64,000 nt of DNA from Nocardioides albus (GTDB lineage: Bacteria > Actinomycetota > Actinomycetes > Propionibacteriales > Nocardioidaceae): assembly GCF_014648255.1 (NCBI RefSeq), contig NZ_BMQT01000005.1:144029-208028 (forward strand). The letters run 5' to 3'. Positions 49,916 through 59,100 of the stretch are shown here, one piece after another; positions within the stretch are counted from its first letter, which is position 1; each line of letters begins with the position of its first letter. The notes below the pieces were generated by a model. That model did no database searches, had not been told where the DNA came from, and saw only the letters and a list, made by a program, of their open reading frames with translations. The position numbers were made by a program, and so were the translations under genes.

Positions 49916-51010
49916 TCAGAGCGCCTCACGAAGTCGCTCGGCGGCGGTCTCCGGCGGGATGTCGTTGACCCAGAGCGCGACGCCGGACTCGATACCGGCC
50001 AGATACTTCAGCCGCCCCGGCGCCCGCCGGATGGTGAAGATCTCGGCGGCCAGGTGCCAGGTGTCCTCACGGCCGGTCGGGGCCTGCTGCCAGCCGGCGA
50101 TGTAGGGCACCGGGCCGGCGTCGTCGAGCCCGTCCATCCGTCGCAGGCACTCCTGGTAGAGCGCGGCGAGGTCGTCCATCTCGTCGGCGGTCAGACCGGG
50201 AAGCGAGCCCACGTGGCGCCGCGGCACGACGCGGATCTCGTAGGGCCAGCGGCCGGCATAGGGGACGTACGCCACGAACGTCCCGTTCTCGGCCACCACC
50301 CGCGTTCCGTCGGCGATCTCGTCGGCGAGCACCGCACACTGCAGGCACTCGCCGGTCGCCTCGCGATGGGCGTCGGCGGCGTTCACCAGGGACTCGATCC
50401 GCGGCGGCAGCACCGGCATGGCGTAGATCTGCCCGTGCGGGTGCTGCAGCGTCACCCCGATCTCCTCGCCGCGGTTCTCGAAGCAGAAGACGTACGCCAC
50501 CTCCGGCATCGCCGTCAGCTGCTCGGTGCGGTGGGCGAGCGCCGCGAGCACCGTCCGCACCCGCTCGGGAGGCAGGTCGACGAAGCTCTGCTCGTGGTCG
50601 CTGGTGAAGCAGACCACCTCGCACCGGCCACGCCCCGGCTGGGAGACGAAGGGCTCCCCGGTCGCCTCGCCGACCGCGACCGTCGAGAGCGCCGGGAACC
50701 GGTTCTCGAAGGCCACCACGTCATAGCTCTCGGCCGGGATCTCGGTGAGCCGCCCGTCGACCGACGGGCACAGCGGGCACTCGTTCGACGGCGGCTTGAA
50801 CGTACGTGTCTGCCGGTGTCCCGCCACCGCCGTCCAGGTCGCGGTCAGCCGGTCCCAGCGCAGCTGCGACCCGCCGGCTCGCGGCTCCAGGGGCCGCTCG
50901 TCGTGCACCGACCGCAGCGTCGGCTGCTCGTCGAAGAACCAGATCTCGCGTCCGTCCGCCAGCTTCGCTGAGGTGGCCACGGGGTCGGTCGGCGCTGGGA
51001 TGTTCGGCAT
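49916..51010 (-). CDS. galT: Galactose-1-phosphate uridylyltransferase
   Basis: 364 residues from ATG 51010. HIT-superfamily motif HPHGQIYAMP with the catalytic His, plus the zinc-site Cys pair CPLC and the C-terminal HLAAEIF and CLQC segments. Catalyses exchange of UMP between UDP-glucose and Gal-1-P in the Leloir pathway. galE and galK are not in the window. Divergent from the toxin-antitoxin pair. Confidence 0.95.
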   Translation of the reverse strand: MPNIPAPTDPVATSAKLADGREIWFFDEQPTLRSVHDERPLEPRAGGSQLRWDRLTATWTAVAGHRQTRTFKPPSNECPLCPSVDGRLTEIPAESYDVVAFENRFPALSTVAVGEATGEPFVSQPGRGRCEVVCFTSDHEQSFVDLPPERVRTVLAALAHRTEQLTAMPEVAYVFCFENRGEEIGVTLQHPHGQIYAMPVLPPRIESLVNAADAHREATGECLQCAVLADEIADGTRVVAENGTFVAYVPYAGRWPYEIRVVPRRHVGSLPGLTADEMDDLAALYQECLRRMDGLDDAGPVPYIAGWQQAPTGREDTWHLAAEIFTIRRAPGRLKYLAGIESGVALWVNDIPPETAAERLREAL

Positions 51011-51093
51011 GCGTCGATTATCTCCCGCCGGACTTCGGCCGCGACGACCGGATGCCGTCCCTGGCGGTAGAGGCGCGGAGCCGCGCCCGCGTT

Positions 51094-51123
51094 GCAACAC
51101 TACATAGATCTAGGTAGTGTTGC
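51094..51123. promoter_or_regulatory. 30-bp palindrome before antitoxin gene
   Basis: Outer arms GCAACACTAC and GTAGTGTTGC are perfect; the centre ATAGATCTAG is palindromic except at its outer pair. It ends four bases before the antitoxin ATG (51128), the usual place of an autoregulatory toxin-antitoxin operator. AAGGAG lies inside the coding start, not upstream, so a leaderless or operator-overlapped start is possible. Confidence 0.85.
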
Positions 51124-51127
51124 AGAT

Positions 51128-51436
51128 ATGAAGGAGACGCGAGTGCCGATGACGGCTGCCTCCCGGATGGGTGTGTCTGCGCTGGCGGCCAAGAGCGCGG
51201 AGGGTCGAGTCGTCCTGACCAGTCATGGTCGAGCAGTGGCCGTGATCGGTTCGGCGGAGCATCTCGACGCCGATCTCCGTGCGCTGCGAGAGGCGACGGC
51301 TCGAGTCCTCGACGCGGCGGCCGACATCGTCTCCTCGCGTGGTGAGATGCTGTCGCTGGAGGAGACCTGCCTTCGGCTCGGGGTCGATGTGGGCCGGGTC
51401 CGTGAGCGGGCCGTCGCACGTCGTGACGTGGCCTGA
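51128..51436 (+). CDS. Antitoxin, Phd/YefM-like
   Basis: 102 residues from ATG 51128. The N-terminal part has the Phd/YefM pattern: a short strand-turn then VSALAAKSAEGRVVLTSHGRAVAVI, which forms the dimeric DNA-binding unit. The C-terminal half is charged and helical, suited to wrapping the toxin. The 30-bp palindrome just upstream is the likely autoregulatory site. Five bases separate its stop from the toxin-like gene. Confidence 0.82.
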   Translation: MKETRVPMTAASRMGVSALAAKSAEGRVVLTSHGRAVAVIGSAEHLDADLRALREATARVLDAAADIVSSRGEMLSLEETCLRLGVDVGRVRERAVARRDVA

Positions 51437-51441
51437 CCGCA

Positions 51442-52197
51442 GTGCGCGCAGGAGAGAGGTTTCCTGACGACCAGGCGTACGTCGAGTTCAACGATGCTTT
51501 CGTCGAGTCTCTCGAGCCGCTGACCGTAGCGCAACGCGAGTCTCTCCTGGCCGACGTCGTCGCTCTGTGCCGCAACCCGGCCGGGGCCCACCCGCTCAGC
51601 AACAGGGGCGGACAGAAGCTCGCGGGATGGAACACGCTGGACGTACTCCAGAAGGAGTACCGGGTGGTCTTCGCCAGCCGGATCGACATGGTCGACGGGG
51701 CTCCGGTCGGGATGATCGAGGTCCTGGTCGCGGGCCCGCGCAGAGCGGAAGCGGCGTACGACATGGCAGCTGCCCTAGTTCGCAGCGGGCGGATCGACCC
51801 GGATCTGATGACCGAGGTCTGGGAAGTGCTCGCGCTGGTCGAGGTGGTCGCGGAGGACGTCGGGCTCGACGGCTGGGACTACCGTCCCGAGCCAGCGCCA
51901 CCCGGCATGATCAAGGCCGCTGTCGTGGCCGGGATCCTCGACGAGGCGACGGCGACGAACCTGTCCAAGGACGAGCTCGAGGCCGCGATGACCCATGGCT
52001 GGGACGCATCCGGCAACCCAGACCCGGTCGCCGCCCTCGGCGCGGCGATGCGACGTGCTCGCGCAGGCGTCGATCCGCTCGATCTGACCCGAATCATGTC
52101 AGGGCGCCGCGAACCACGCTGTGGTGCCATCCTCAAGCGTGCGAAGCGACCCTGCATCCGACGCGAGGGGCATCCCGGGCCGCACCGATCCAACTAG
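51442..52197 (+). CDS. Toxin-like protein, RelE/ParE-type N-terminus with Cys/His tail
   Basis: 251 residues from GTG 51442. The first ~110 residues show a RelE/ParE-like order (VVALCRNPAGAHPLSN, LQKEYRVVFASRI, MIEVLVAGPRR). Known toxins of this fold are about 90-110 residues. This one has a further ~140: a helical middle (APPGMIKAAVVAGILDEATA, AAMTHGWD) and a Cys/His tail (PRCGAILKRAKRPC then REGHPGPH) that could bind Zn. Toxin assignment is inference from fold and antitoxin neighbour. The stop abuts the convergent kinase stop with no gap. Confidence 0.6.
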   Translation: MRAGERFPDDQAYVEFNDAFVESLEPLTVAQRESLLADVVALCRNPAGAHPLSNRGGQKLAGWNTLDVLQKEYRVVFASRIDMVDGAPVGMIEVLVAGPRRAEAAYDMAAALVRSGRIDPDLMTEVWEVLALVEVVAEDVGLDGWDYRPEPAPPGMIKAAVVAGILDEATATNLSKDELEAAMTHGWDASGNPDPVAALGAAMRRARAGVDPLDLTRIMSGRREPRCGAILKRAKRPCIRREGHPGPHRSN

Positions 52198-53760
52198 CTA
52201 CTTCGACACGCAGGCCTGGGCGGCACCCTGGGAGACGTTGCCGTTCTCACCCAGCGAGCGGACCTGGATGCAGACCTTGCTGGCATCACCGAGGCGTACG
52301 ACCGCCTTGGGGCGGTTCACGTTCCCGCTGGTGGAGTTGTCGCCGACCCACTTGTAGCCGGTGGCTCCGGGGACGCCGGACCAGGTGAAGACGGCGCGGT
52401 TGCCGTTGAGCGTGCCCTTCACCTTGCCCGGAGCGGCGGGCCCGGTGACGCCGGGGAGGTCGGTCTCGACGGGCGGTGGCGGGACCTCGTCGGGCTTCTC
52501 GTCCTCGCCACCACGAGAGAGCATGATGCCGATGGTGGCGGCGACGAGGAAGAGGATGACGACGCCGATGATCGCCGGCGTCTTGCTGCGGGTCTCGGCG
52601 GGTCGCGCGCCGGTGAGGACGGACGGGCCCTCCTCGGTACGCGGGTAGCTGAACCGGGTGCGGTCGCCGGAGGCCGACCCGGCATCCGCCACCGGCGCCG
52701 ATGCGAGCGAGGCCGGCGGCTGGGAGATCGGTGCCTGCGCGATCACCTGGGACGGCGGCTTGAGCTCGGTGGCCTTCTCCATCTCCGGGTCGGAGGGCGG
52801 GGCGGGGAGATGCGCGCGCCCGGAGCCCGTGGTCGGACCCTCACCTCGCGCGGCCGGGATGTCGGGAACGACCGGGATCGACCCGGTGCCGCCGGTATCG
52901 CGGTCGAGAACCTGCACCTCGGTGCGGCCCAGCCGCAGCTCCTGCTCGATCCGCTGGAAGTGGCGGGCGAGGTCGAGGACCGTCCGCGGGCGGTAGGTCG
53001 GGTCCTTCGCCATCGCCTGTTGCAGGACCCGGTCCAGTGACGGAGGTACGTCGGGCCGCCCGGTCGAGGGCGGAGCCGTGTGCAGGATGCGGGAGAAGAC
53101 GGCGCGGTCGGAGTTATTGCCGCGCTCTGCGAACGGCGAGCGGCCGACGAGCAGGTGCCACACGGTCGCGGCCAGCGAGTAGACGTCGGAGGCGACCGAG
53201 CCGTTGGAGGCGGAGGTGAGGACCTCGGGCGGCGACCAGGGCAGCGAGACGCCGATGTCACCCTCGTCGTCGCGGGGTCGGCCGGCGATGCCGAAGTCGG
53301 CGAGACCCGGCACGTCGTAGCGGGAGAGCAGGATGTTGGACGGCTTGATGTCGCGGTGGATGATCCCGGCGCGGTGGGCGGTCTCGACCGCCGAGGCCAT
53401 CTGGATCCCGAAGCGCAGCGCGTCCTGCACCTTCATCGGGTTGTTGCGTACCCGGGCGCCGAGGTCGGCGTTGGGGTAGTAGCCCATCACCAGGTAGGGG
53501 CGGCCGTCCGGCGTCTCGCCGGCGCTGTGCACCGGCACGATGAACGGATGCTCGGCCAGCTCGGCCATCACCGCCGCCTCCGCGGCGAACTGCGCCCGCT
53601 GGGCCTCGGCGAGGTCGGCGGACCGCATCAGCTTGACCGCGACCCGGACCTTCGGGTGGTGACGTTCGTAGAGGTAGACGTCGGCGAAGCCGCCCGAGCC
53701 GAGCCGGCCCAGGCAGGTCATCCCGGGGAGCTCGGGCCCGAGCTCAGGAGGCTGGTTCAC
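52198..53760 (-). CDS. Membrane Ser/Thr protein kinase with FN3-like ectodomain
   Basis: 520 residues from GTG 53760. Hanks-type kinase domain (about 18-270): GSGGFADVYLYE (P-loop), VAVKLM (Lys), HRDIKPSN, ADFGIAG and SPPE. A proline-rich cytoplasmic linker follows, then one membrane helix (AIIGVVILFLVAATIGIML, about 405-423) and a short extracytoplasmic fibronectin-III-like domain. A 4-bp overlap with the FHA gene places it third in a PP2C-FHA-kinase operon. It likely phosphorylates the FHA partner and is reversed by the phosphatase. Confidence 0.95.
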   Translation of the reverse strand: MNQPPELGPELPGMTCLGRLGSGGFADVYLYERHHPKVRVAVKLMRSADLAEAQRAQFAAEAAVMAELAEHPFIVPVHSAGETPDGRPYLVMGYYPNADLGARVRNNPMKVQDALRFGIQMASAVETAHRAGIIHRDIKPSNILLSRYDVPGLADFGIAGRPRDDEGDIGVSLPWSPPEVLTSASNGSVASDVYSLAATVWHLLVGRSPFAERGNNSDRAVFSRILHTAPPSTGRPDVPPSLDRVLQQAMAKDPTYRPRTVLDLARHFQRIEQELRLGRTEVQVLDRDTGGTGSIPVVPDIPAARGEGPTTGSGRAHLPAPPSDPEMEKATELKPPSQVIAQAPISQPPASLASAPVADAGSASGDRTRFSYPRTEEGPSVLTGARPAETRSKTPAIIGVVILFLVAATIGIMLSRGGEDEKPDEVPPPPVETDLPGVTGPAAPGKVKGTLNGNRAVFTWSGVPGATGYKWVGDNSTSGNVNRPKAVVRLGDASKVCIQVRSLGENGNVSQGAAQACVSK

Positions 53761-55106
53761 CCGAGTACCTCGTACGTCAGGTTGATCGAGCCGGCGAGGC
53801 TCACCACGGAGCCGGGCTCCATGGCGTACTCCTCCATCGGCCGCATCTGCTGCGGCCGTCCACCGGGCAGGGTCAGGTAGGACCCGTTGGCGGAGCCGAG
53901 GTCGCGGACGAGCACCTGCCACTCCTCGAGCCGCACCTCGGTGTGCAGCCGGCTGATGTCGGGCAGCATCACCTTCACCAGATGCGGAGGTACGCCGCCG
54001 GCCCCCGTGTTGCCGCCGGCATCCGCCCGCGGCGACCGCCCGAAGACCGCACCCCGGTCCAGGACGACGATCCGGCCGTCGTCCAGCTTGAGCTGGCCCA
54101 GCGCGGGGCGCGGGACCGAGACCGGCTGCTGATGGGGAGGCAGCGCCAGCCGGCAGATTCGACAGGTCGGGGAATAGGGCGGCGACGCGTGCCCCTGCGG
54201 GCAGTAGACCGCCCACACCGTGGGGCCGCCCGCGGGTGGGACCGGCGTCGGGGTCGGGGTGTTGCGGACGCGGGTCGCCATGTCGTTGGGCGGGTATGCC
54301 ACCGGGGCCGGCGCGGGCGGGTGCATCGGCGGTGCGCTCTGCGGAGGCATGGCCGGGGGCGCGGGCTGCCGGTCGGGCGGCCCCCACGCAGGTTGGTCGG
54401 ACTTCTTGGCCCCCTTCTTGCGCCACGGAAGGCCGTCGATGATGCCCTTCTTGGGCTCCGGCGCGGGCTGCTGCGGCGACATCGGAGGCGGCGGCACCGC
54501 GGCCGGGGGAGGGCTCGGGAACGAGGGGGCGCTCGGCATCGGCCCCGGCGCCGCAGGCGGCGCGACGGGAGGCGCGGCCGGCGGCGGAGAGGCAGCCAGG
54601 TCCGAACGCCGGATGGTGTGGTCCAGCGGCGCCATCGCCGCGTCCATCTGGGCCTGTGCGCCGAGGTCGGGGTCGAAGACGACGTCGAGCGAGCGTGCAT
54701 GGGCGGTGTCGACCAGCGGCTGGTCCTCCTCCATGCCTCCCCAGGCGCCGTTGGCGAGCTCGGCGCGCTCGGGGACGGCAGCGAAGTGGCCGTCGGCCCA
54801 CTTGCCGGAGACGTCGATGCCGTCGACGAAGACCGGCACCTCGTTGACGACAGCGGTCACCTTGGCCGGCGAACGTACGGCGTAACGCACCCGCGGGCCC
54901 TCGCGGCCGACGATCGCGAAGCCCGGAGCGCGCGGCCCGTCGGCGGAGAGCAGCCCGGCGATCGCATCGACAGGTCGGGGGTCGGCCAGGGCGGCCTGGA
55001 CGCCGCCGACCCGCGGGTCACCGGGGCCCAGCTGGACCAGTGCCCAGCACCGGTCGCCCTGCAACGCGAGCCAGTGCCCGACACAGTAGGTAGCGGTATC
55101 ACTCAT
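53757..55106 (-). CDS. FHA-domain protein with long proline-rich linker
   Basis: 449 residues. The N-terminal ~160 residues are a conserved unknown domain, followed by a Pro/Ala-rich linker (about 165-320), a small zinc-ribbon-like segment (VYCPQGHASPPYSPTCRICRLAL) and a C-terminal FHA domain (about 345-447; VFGRSPRADAGG, ISRLHTEVRLEE, SANGSYL). FHA domains bind phospho-threonine, so it is the probable target or adaptor of the kinase. It overlaps the phosphatase gene by 8 bp. Confidence 0.93.
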   Translation of the reverse strand: MSDTATYCVGHWLALQGDRCWALVQLGPGDPRVGGVQAALADPRPVDAIAGLLSADGPRAPGFAIVGREGPRVRYAVRSPAKVTAVVNEVPVFVDGIDVSGKWADGHFAAVPERAELANGAWGGMEEDQPLVDTAHARSLDVVFDPDLGAQAQMDAAMAPLDHTIRRSDLAASPPPAAPPVAPPAAPGPMPSAPSFPSPPPAAVPPPPMSPQQPAPEPKKGIIDGLPWRKKGAKKSDQPAWGPPDRQPAPPAMPPQSAPPMHPPAPAPVAYPPNDMATRVRNTPTPTPVPPAGGPTVWAVYCPQGHASPPYSPTCRICRLALPPHQQPVSVPRPALGQLKLDDGRIVVLDRGAVFGRSPRADAGGNTGAGGVPPHLVKVMLPDISRLHTEVRLEEWQVLVRDLGSANGSYLTLPGGRPQQMRPMEEYAMEPGSVVSLAGSINLTYEVLG

Positions 55107-55905
55107 AAGACGACGTGATGTCCCCTGAAGGTCGGGCAGGGTCCGTAGGAGCAGTGAAGAGCGATGGCGGAGGTGTCACGAGTACCACAGTGACATTGTC
55201 GCGCCCACCCGATGCAACCGCAGCGTCCACCAGTCTTTGGGCCAGGTTGTCGATGCTTCCGCCGACTCCGAGCGTCCTGGAAACGATCTCGTGGATCTCG
55301 TGGTCCTCGAGCTCGCCGGTGAGGCCGTCGGAGCAGAGCAGGAAGATGTCGTCGGGCGCCACGGCCATCAGCCAGGTGTCCGCCTCCGGCGACGGGAAGG
55401 TGCCGAGCGATCGGGTGATGACGTTGCGCAACGGATGGACGCGGGCCTCCGCGGCGGTGATCATTCCCGCCTCGACCATGGCGGCGACCTCTGAATGGTC
55501 GATGCTCACCTGCGTCACGCCCGCCGGTGAGAGCCGGTAGACGCGCGAGTCGCCGACGTTGAACACCAGCCAGTGGGGCGCGCCCTGCGACTCCACGAGC
55601 GCCACCCCGGTCAAGGTGGTGCCCATGCCCTGCTTCTCGGCGCTGCGGGTCGCCTCCGCGGTGATCGCGGAGTTGGCGGCGTGAACGGCGTCGAGGATGT
55701 CCTCGGGGACCGGGCAGACGGACGCGAAGCGGCTCTGGAAGGTCTCGACCGCGAGCGCGCTGGCGACGTCACCACTGGCATGACCGCCCATCCCGTCGGC
55801 GACGACGGCCACTGCGGGCAGCATGACGAACGAGTCCTCGTTCACCTCGCGGACCCGGCCGACATCAGTCGCCCCCGCGGCACGCAGGGCTGGGTATGCG
55901 GTCAT
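55099..55905 (-). CDS. PP2C-family Ser/Thr protein phosphatase
   Basis: 268 residues from ATG 55905. PP2C metal motifs: REVNEDSF, VVADGMGGHASGD, CSDGLTGELEDHEI and SGGRDNVTVVLV. Soluble, cytoplasmic. First gene of the operon with the FHA protein and kinase, and divergent from the giant Ig-domain gene with a 230-bp gap. Dephosphorylates Ser/Thr on the same targets. Confidence 0.96.
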   Translation of the reverse strand: MTAYPALRAAGATDVGRVREVNEDSFVMLPAVAVVADGMGGHASGDVASALAVETFQSRFASVCPVPEDILDAVHAANSAITAEATRSAEKQGMGTTLTGVALVESQGAPHWLVFNVGDSRVYRLSPAGVTQVSIDHSEVAAMVEAGMITAAEARVHPLRNVITRSLGTFPSPEADTWLMAVAPDDIFLLCSDGLTGELEDHEIHEIVSRTLGVGGSIDNLAQRLVDAAVASGGRDNVTVVLVTPPPSLFTAPTDPARPSGDITSSYE

Positions 55906-56047
55906 GCTGTTCCTTTGTGGTGCCAGTGATCGGGACATCTCGGTCAGGATGCGAAATAGTGGTGCTGGGAGCGGACACTTTAGAACATCCCGTACGGTAT
56001 CGGTGAGCGTGTTCACTGAGCCGTGTGCCACGTTTGGCTCATTCGTG

Positions 56048-56076
56048 TGGCTTCAACCCCGACGCGCGCCTAGAGT
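56048..56076 (+). promoter_or_regulatory. Candidate promoter of giant Ig/FN3 gene
   Basis: TGGCTT (56048-56053), 17-bp spacer, TAGAGT (56071-56076), in the 230-bp divergent gap between phosphatase and Ig-protein genes. The remainder of this gap shows no open frame. Confidence 0.35.
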
Positions 56077-56135
56077 AAGCCCGGCTTTTTGCGTCGACCG
56101 GCTGATTTGCATGGAAGGACCTGGGGAGAGTCTTG

Positions 56136-59100
56136 GTGGCACGTTTCGGGATGGCGCCCGGTTGGATGCGGCGTCACCGCACCTCCATCGCCTCCTGGGC
56201 TGCGCTTGCGGTCGTTGCCAGCGGGCTGACCGTCTATGCCATCCAGTCGACGGGCTACCCGGTGCACAAGGCCGACCTCGACGACGGCGGCATCTGGGTG
56301 ACCAACCAGTCCTGGGGCACCTTGGGCAGGCAGAACCGCCCCGTGGCGCAGCTCGACGGTGTCGTCTGGGCGGGCAACGAGACCGGGTCCAGGTCCGAGC
56401 GCAACGGGCTCGACGTGGTGCAGAACGGCATCGCCGTGGCCTCCATCGACCGCGACGCGCGCACGGTCACGCCGGTCAACACCAAGCTCGCCGAGGGGCT
56501 CGACGACGACGCGGTGACCGTCAAGGACAGCCGGGTGGTGATGGGCGGCAACACGATCGGTGTCGCCGAGCAGAAGACCGGCAAGGTCTGGCTCACCTCC
56601 GTCGACCCGGCCACCGGTGTCGGCGACCTCTCCGACTTGTCCGGGTCCACGAAGCCCATCGAGACGGTCGGCGCGGACGCGGTGCTCACGATCGGGACCG
56701 ACGGGACCGCGTACGCCGTCTCTGCTGCCAAGCGGACGCTGACCGCCTTCGCGCCGGAGGGTGAGCGGTTCGCCGATCCGGTCGAGACCAAGCTCCCGAA
56801 GTCTCCGGAGTACGCAGAGACCCCGACGTCGGCGACCGTCGTCGGCGACGACGTCATCACTCTCGACGAGGCCGGGTGGCTGCTGGGTGCCGCGAAGGGC
56901 TCGGACATCGCCGTCGACTTCGGTGACACCGCGGAGAGCGCGGTCCTCCAGCAGCCTTCCGCCAAGGCAGGGGTCGTGCTCGTCGGAGATGCGACGGGCC
57001 TCAAGGCCGTCGACCTGGGCAACGGCGAGATCCGCCATGTGGCGGAGTCCGCCGGCGACCCCGCGGCTCCGGTCCGGCTCGGCGACTGTGTCTTCGGTGC
57101 CTGGGCCAACGGTTCGACCGGTTCGGTGGTGACCCAGTGCGGCGAAGGCGAGCCGGTCCTGGGCGAGATCCCGACGCTCGGCCCGGCCGCCGAGCTGGAG
57201 TTCCGGATCAACCGCGGCCAGCTGGTGCTCAACGACCTGCGCAACGGGGACGTCTGGGAGATCGACGGCGCCGACATCAAGAAGATCTCCAACTGGGAGG
57301 CGTTCCAGCCGCAGACCCAGAAGCAGAACCAGAAGAAGGACAAGCAGCAGCAGCAGACCAAGGCCGCTCAGGCGCCGAAGGCCAAGGACGACCAGCTCGG
57401 GGTCCGGGCCGGACGCACCACGGTCCTGCACGTCCTCGACAACGACTCCTCGGCGAAGGACTCGATCCTGAGCGTGGTCTCGGTCGGCAAGGCCTCCGTC
57501 AAGGGCGTCGAGGCCACCATCGCCCCCGACCGGCAGTCGATCCTGGTCACCACGCCCGAGGCGACCGAGGGCAAGAAGACCAGCTTCAAATACACCGTCG
57601 ACGACGGCCTCAAGGGCAAGGCCGGCCAGGACGACGCCAGCGTCGAGCTCAAGATCCAGGGCTCCGAAGGCACCGGCAAGCCGACCCTGCGCGAGCACTA
57701 CACCCCGACCGACTACACCGTCGCGGCCGGCGGCACCGTGGAGATCCCTGTGATCGGCGACTGGCGCGACGAGCGCTACGGCGACCCGGTCACCGCGCAG
57801 TCCCCGGAGGCCTCCAAGGGCAAGGCGAGCGTGACCCCCGACGGGCTGCTGCGCTACACCGCCGCCCCGGACGCCTCGGGGAACGAGAACCTCGGCTATC
57901 AGGTCAGCACCGGTGGAAAGACGGCCAAGAGCAAGGTCCGCGTCAACATCGTCGCCGGCGCGACCACCGCCTCTCCCGAGCCGAAGGACGATGTCGCCGA
58001 GGGGACCCAGGGATCCTGGGTGACGATCCGGCCGCTCGACAACGACATCCCCGGCGCCGACCCGTCCAACCTCGACGCGACCCTCACGCTCGCCGGCGAC
58101 GTCCCGCCCAAGGGCGGCCTCGAGGTGAGCACCGACCGGGAGACCGGCGTGGTGCGAGCCAGAGGCAGCTCGCCAGGCACCTATCAGCTCAGCTACAACG
58201 CCGGCTTCGGCGCGGCCAAGCCCGCTTCCGCGAAGATCCGGGTCGACGTCAAACCGGCCTCCCAGGCCGCGGACGAGCCGATCGCGACCCCGGACACGAC
58301 CGCCGTCCTCGGCACCTCGACCCGCACCTTGGACGTCCTCGCCAACGACTACGACTCCCAGGGCCGGCTCCTCGCCGTGACCCATGCCGAGCCGGTCGGC
58401 GACAGCGACCTGACGGTCGCGGTGCTCGACGGACGGTGGCTGCGGATCCAGGCATCCAAGCCCGACATCTCCCCGTCCACCCAGGCGATCCGCTACACGA
58501 TCAGCAACGGCGCGGCCGAGGCCGAGGGGTCGGTGACGGTGAGCCAGCGCCCGGCGCTGCGCGGTGCCGCGAACGCTCCCGAGGCGGTCGACGACGAGGC
58601 GACGGTGAGGGCGGCCGACTCCGTCTCGATCCCGGTGCTCGACAACGACTCGACGCCCTCGGGCGACCCGGTCGGTCTCGTGGTCGACCAGACCCAGGAG
58701 ACCAAGGGACAGCTGCAGGTGCTCGGCCAGCCGGCCGTCGGCGAGGCCTACATCGACGGCAACCGGGTCCGCTACGTCGCCCCCGACGACGTGAACGGGC
58801 CGGTCGATGTCGACGTCCGCTACGTCGTGCAGAACACCGGCGACCCCTCCGCGGAGCACTCCTCGGGCAACATCCGCGTCCATGTGAAACCGCTGCCGAA
58901 GAAGAAGGCCGACAACTCCGCGCCCGCGCCGAAGGCGCTGGAGTCGCGGGTGGTCCAGGGCGACGAGGTCACGCTCCGTCTGCCCACCGTCGGCACCGAC
59001 CCCGACGGCGACTCGGTCTCGGTGACCCGGATCAACAGTGCGCCGTCCTTTGGCCGTGTCCTGGCCCACGGGGCGAACACGATCACCTACCAGGCCTTCC

